NCBI GenBank assembly: GCA_902363145.1
Contig: CABIZB010000010.1
Coordinates: forward strand, 1-34,618
From: Oscillospiraceae bacterium
Lineage (GTDB): Bacteria; Bacillota; Clostridia; Oscillospirales; Ruminococcaceae
Length of the DNA stretch: 34,618 nt
Direction: 5' to 3'
Under the pieces are notes generated by a model. The model searched no databases. It worked only from the letters and a program-made list of their open reading frames with translations, and was not told where the DNA came from. Position 1 is the stretch's first letter. Every line of letters starts with the position of its first letter. The translations under genes and the position numbers were made by a program. Positions 33,867 to 34,618 of this stretch are shown piece by piece.

Positions 33867-34093
33867 ATGACAGCCATATTCGGTAGGAATATAGGAATTC
33901 AGAACGATGCCACCGCCTTAAACAACCAGACTATAAAACAACTTAGACAGAAAGCCAATGATCTGAAAAATTCAAGGCTGAGTGCGTTCCCGTAACCGAA
34001 ATTCCACTGGCCGTCAAAAGACTTCTGAATGAAGGCAAGGTTATTATCAGCTGCGTGGAGTTTGACCGTGTAAACTATCTGTTTAATAAATAG
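33867..34093 (+). pseudogene. Small gene with a frameshift
   Basis: ATG 33867 opens 42 codons (MTAIFGRNIGIQNDATALNN...), stopping at TAA 33993. From about 33970 the +2 frame reads KAECVPVTEIPLAVKRLLNE and ends VNYLFNK at TAG 34091. The two parts join logically if one base is lost or gained in AAAAATTCAAGG. Together they would encode about 75 residues. No family is recognised. No ribosome site is strong, and the terminator afterwards supports a once transcribed unit. Confidence 0.5.
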
Positions 34094-34105
34094 TTAATAT
34101 CAAAA

Positions 34106-34155
34106 AACTGCAGGGTATGATTCAGAAATAAAACATGCCCTGCAGTTATATTATT
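34106..34155 (+). terminator. Rho-independent terminator
   Basis: AACTGCAGGGTATG pairs with CATGCCCTGCAGTT (14 bp, one G-U) and is followed by a T/A-rich tail. It closes the frameshifted small gene. Confidence 0.7.
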
Positions 34156-34230
34156 TATCAATATTTTCTGTAAATCTGCATTTTGGAAATGCCGAACAGC
34201 TTCCAAATTGACTCCTGCGTTTTCAATATG

Positions 34231-34358
34231 TGCTACAAGTTTCCAAACGCTTGCTATGGAAAAGAAAATCTAATATCTGCACCTGTTCATATGGACGAAA
34301 CCACACCGCATTGACATTACAAATTTGTCCCCGTGGTGAAGGATAATCACATCGACAC
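34231..34358 (+). pseudogene. Second MobV relaxase fragment
   Basis: A diverged copy of the relaxase region at 32217-32344, including ENLISAPVHMDETTPH and KFVPVVKDNHID. An ATA-to-TGA change places a stop in the middle of the HxH motif. The similarity ends at the same point (AAGGATAATCACATCGACA) where the first copy runs into the kinase. It lacks start and end and cannot be functional. Confidence 0.82.
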
Positions 34359-34466
34359 GAATTTATACAACAAAAATACGACAGTTTTCGGCGAAAACGG
34401 AACAAAATCGTACAAAAGCACCATTTAAAAACGCATTCAGCACGAAACAACACAATATAATAAAAA

Positions 34467-34499
34467 TTCCTCAAACGACGTATTTACGTCATTTGAGGA
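34467..34499 (-). terminator. Terminator of the tRNA operon
   Basis: TCCTCAAA...GACG pairs with CGTC...TTTGAGGA (12 bp with one mismatch), and on the - strand AATTTTTATT follows. It lies 10 nt after the 3' end of tRNA-Trp. Confidence 0.85.
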
Positions 34500-34508
34500 C
34501 ATCTAATT

Positions 34509-34525
34509 TGGCAGGGGCAGAAGGA
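34509..34525 (-). repeat. Right attachment site core in the tRNA-Trp 3' end
   Basis: TGGCAGGGGCAGAAGGA is the same 17-mer as at 7078-7094, here inside the intact tRNA. Confidence 0.82.
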
Positions 34526-34584
34526 TTCGAACCCTCGGCACGTGGTTTTGGAGACCACTGCTCTACCAGCTGAGCTATACCCCT
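34509..34584 (-). tRNA. tRNA-Trp (anticodon CCA)
   Basis: On the - strand the gene reads AGGGGTA...GTGGT-CTCCAAA-ACCAC...TTCGAAT...TGCCCCTGCCA. The acceptor stem has 7 pairs, the D arm GCTCAGCTGGTAGAGC is normal, the anticodon loop has CCA and the 3' CCA is encoded. It carries tryptophan. Its 3' end is the apparent integration site of the island. Confidence 0.96.
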
Positions 34585-34595
34585 AAAAGTAAAAT

Positions 34596-34618
34596 TGGTG
34601 GGCCATCGGGGACTCGAA
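34596..34618 (-). tRNA. 3' end of a second tRNA (partial, identity unknown)
   Basis: TGGTGGGCCATCGGGGACTC, read on the - strand, gives a T-loop TTCGA, acceptor end ATGGCCC, discriminator A and CCA. The body is outside the window. It lies 11 nt upstream of tRNA-Trp, in a tRNA cluster. Confidence 0.8.

Overview
The window looks like accessory DNA from a Bacillota gut bacterium, most likely a Ruminococcus or close relative. This rests on the style of the phage genes, the DUF3987-xis-int cassette, a MobV-type relaxase and strong AGGAGG ribosome sites; it is inference, since no 16S or housekeeping protein is present. Nearly everything is phage, mobile-element or defence DNA.

Layout. (1) 1-6956: the end of an IS30-family transposase, then a decayed prophage on the + strand: small and large terminase, portal, and a MuF-type minor head protein with a histidine-rich C-terminal domain that looks like a phage-borne polymorphic toxin, followed by an overlapping small gene in the immunity position. 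Three small phage genes follow. A large deletion then fuses a scaffold protein to a cell-wall amidase, which also carries an in-frame stop. (2) 7078-34525: a 27.4 kb island bounded by direct copies of the 3' end of tRNA-Trp. The intact tRNA-Trp lies at the right edge and a displaced 28-nt piece at the left, the usual geometry of tRNA-targeted integration. The left part holds a HTH gene, a type I restriction-modification system (long HsdM, HsdS, HsdR), a YgjP-like metallopeptidase and a 1102-aa nuclease-helicase fusion. (3) 19649-22326: an IS21-type unit (istB, broken istA, a small third gene) between 71-bp inverted repeats; it cuts off a Xre regulator. (4) 22506-27459 on the - strand: a DpnII-type GATC system (dam-type methylase, a 59-aa Cys-rich protein, DpnII endonuclease, a DUF4177 protein), then its own promoter and a two-gene operon of a SIR2-like protein and an unrelated DNA methyltransferase. 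(5) 27703-32894: a mobility module with Xre regulator, DUF3987 protein, excisionase, tyrosine integrase, an oriT-like hairpin region and a MobV relaxase fused in frame to the ATPase half of a histidine kinase. (6) 32935-34618: a SHOCT membrane protein, a small Cys protein, decayed fragments, tRNA-Trp and the edge of another tRNA.

Together the island is a defence cargo (type I R-M, nuclease-helicase, DpnII R-M, SIR2-methyltransferase) carried by an integrative mobilizable element whose relaxase is now broken. The candidates I would look at first for undescribed biology are the SIR2-methyltransferase pair, the DUF4365-like nuclease-helicase fusion, and the MuF C-terminal domain with its overlapping partner.
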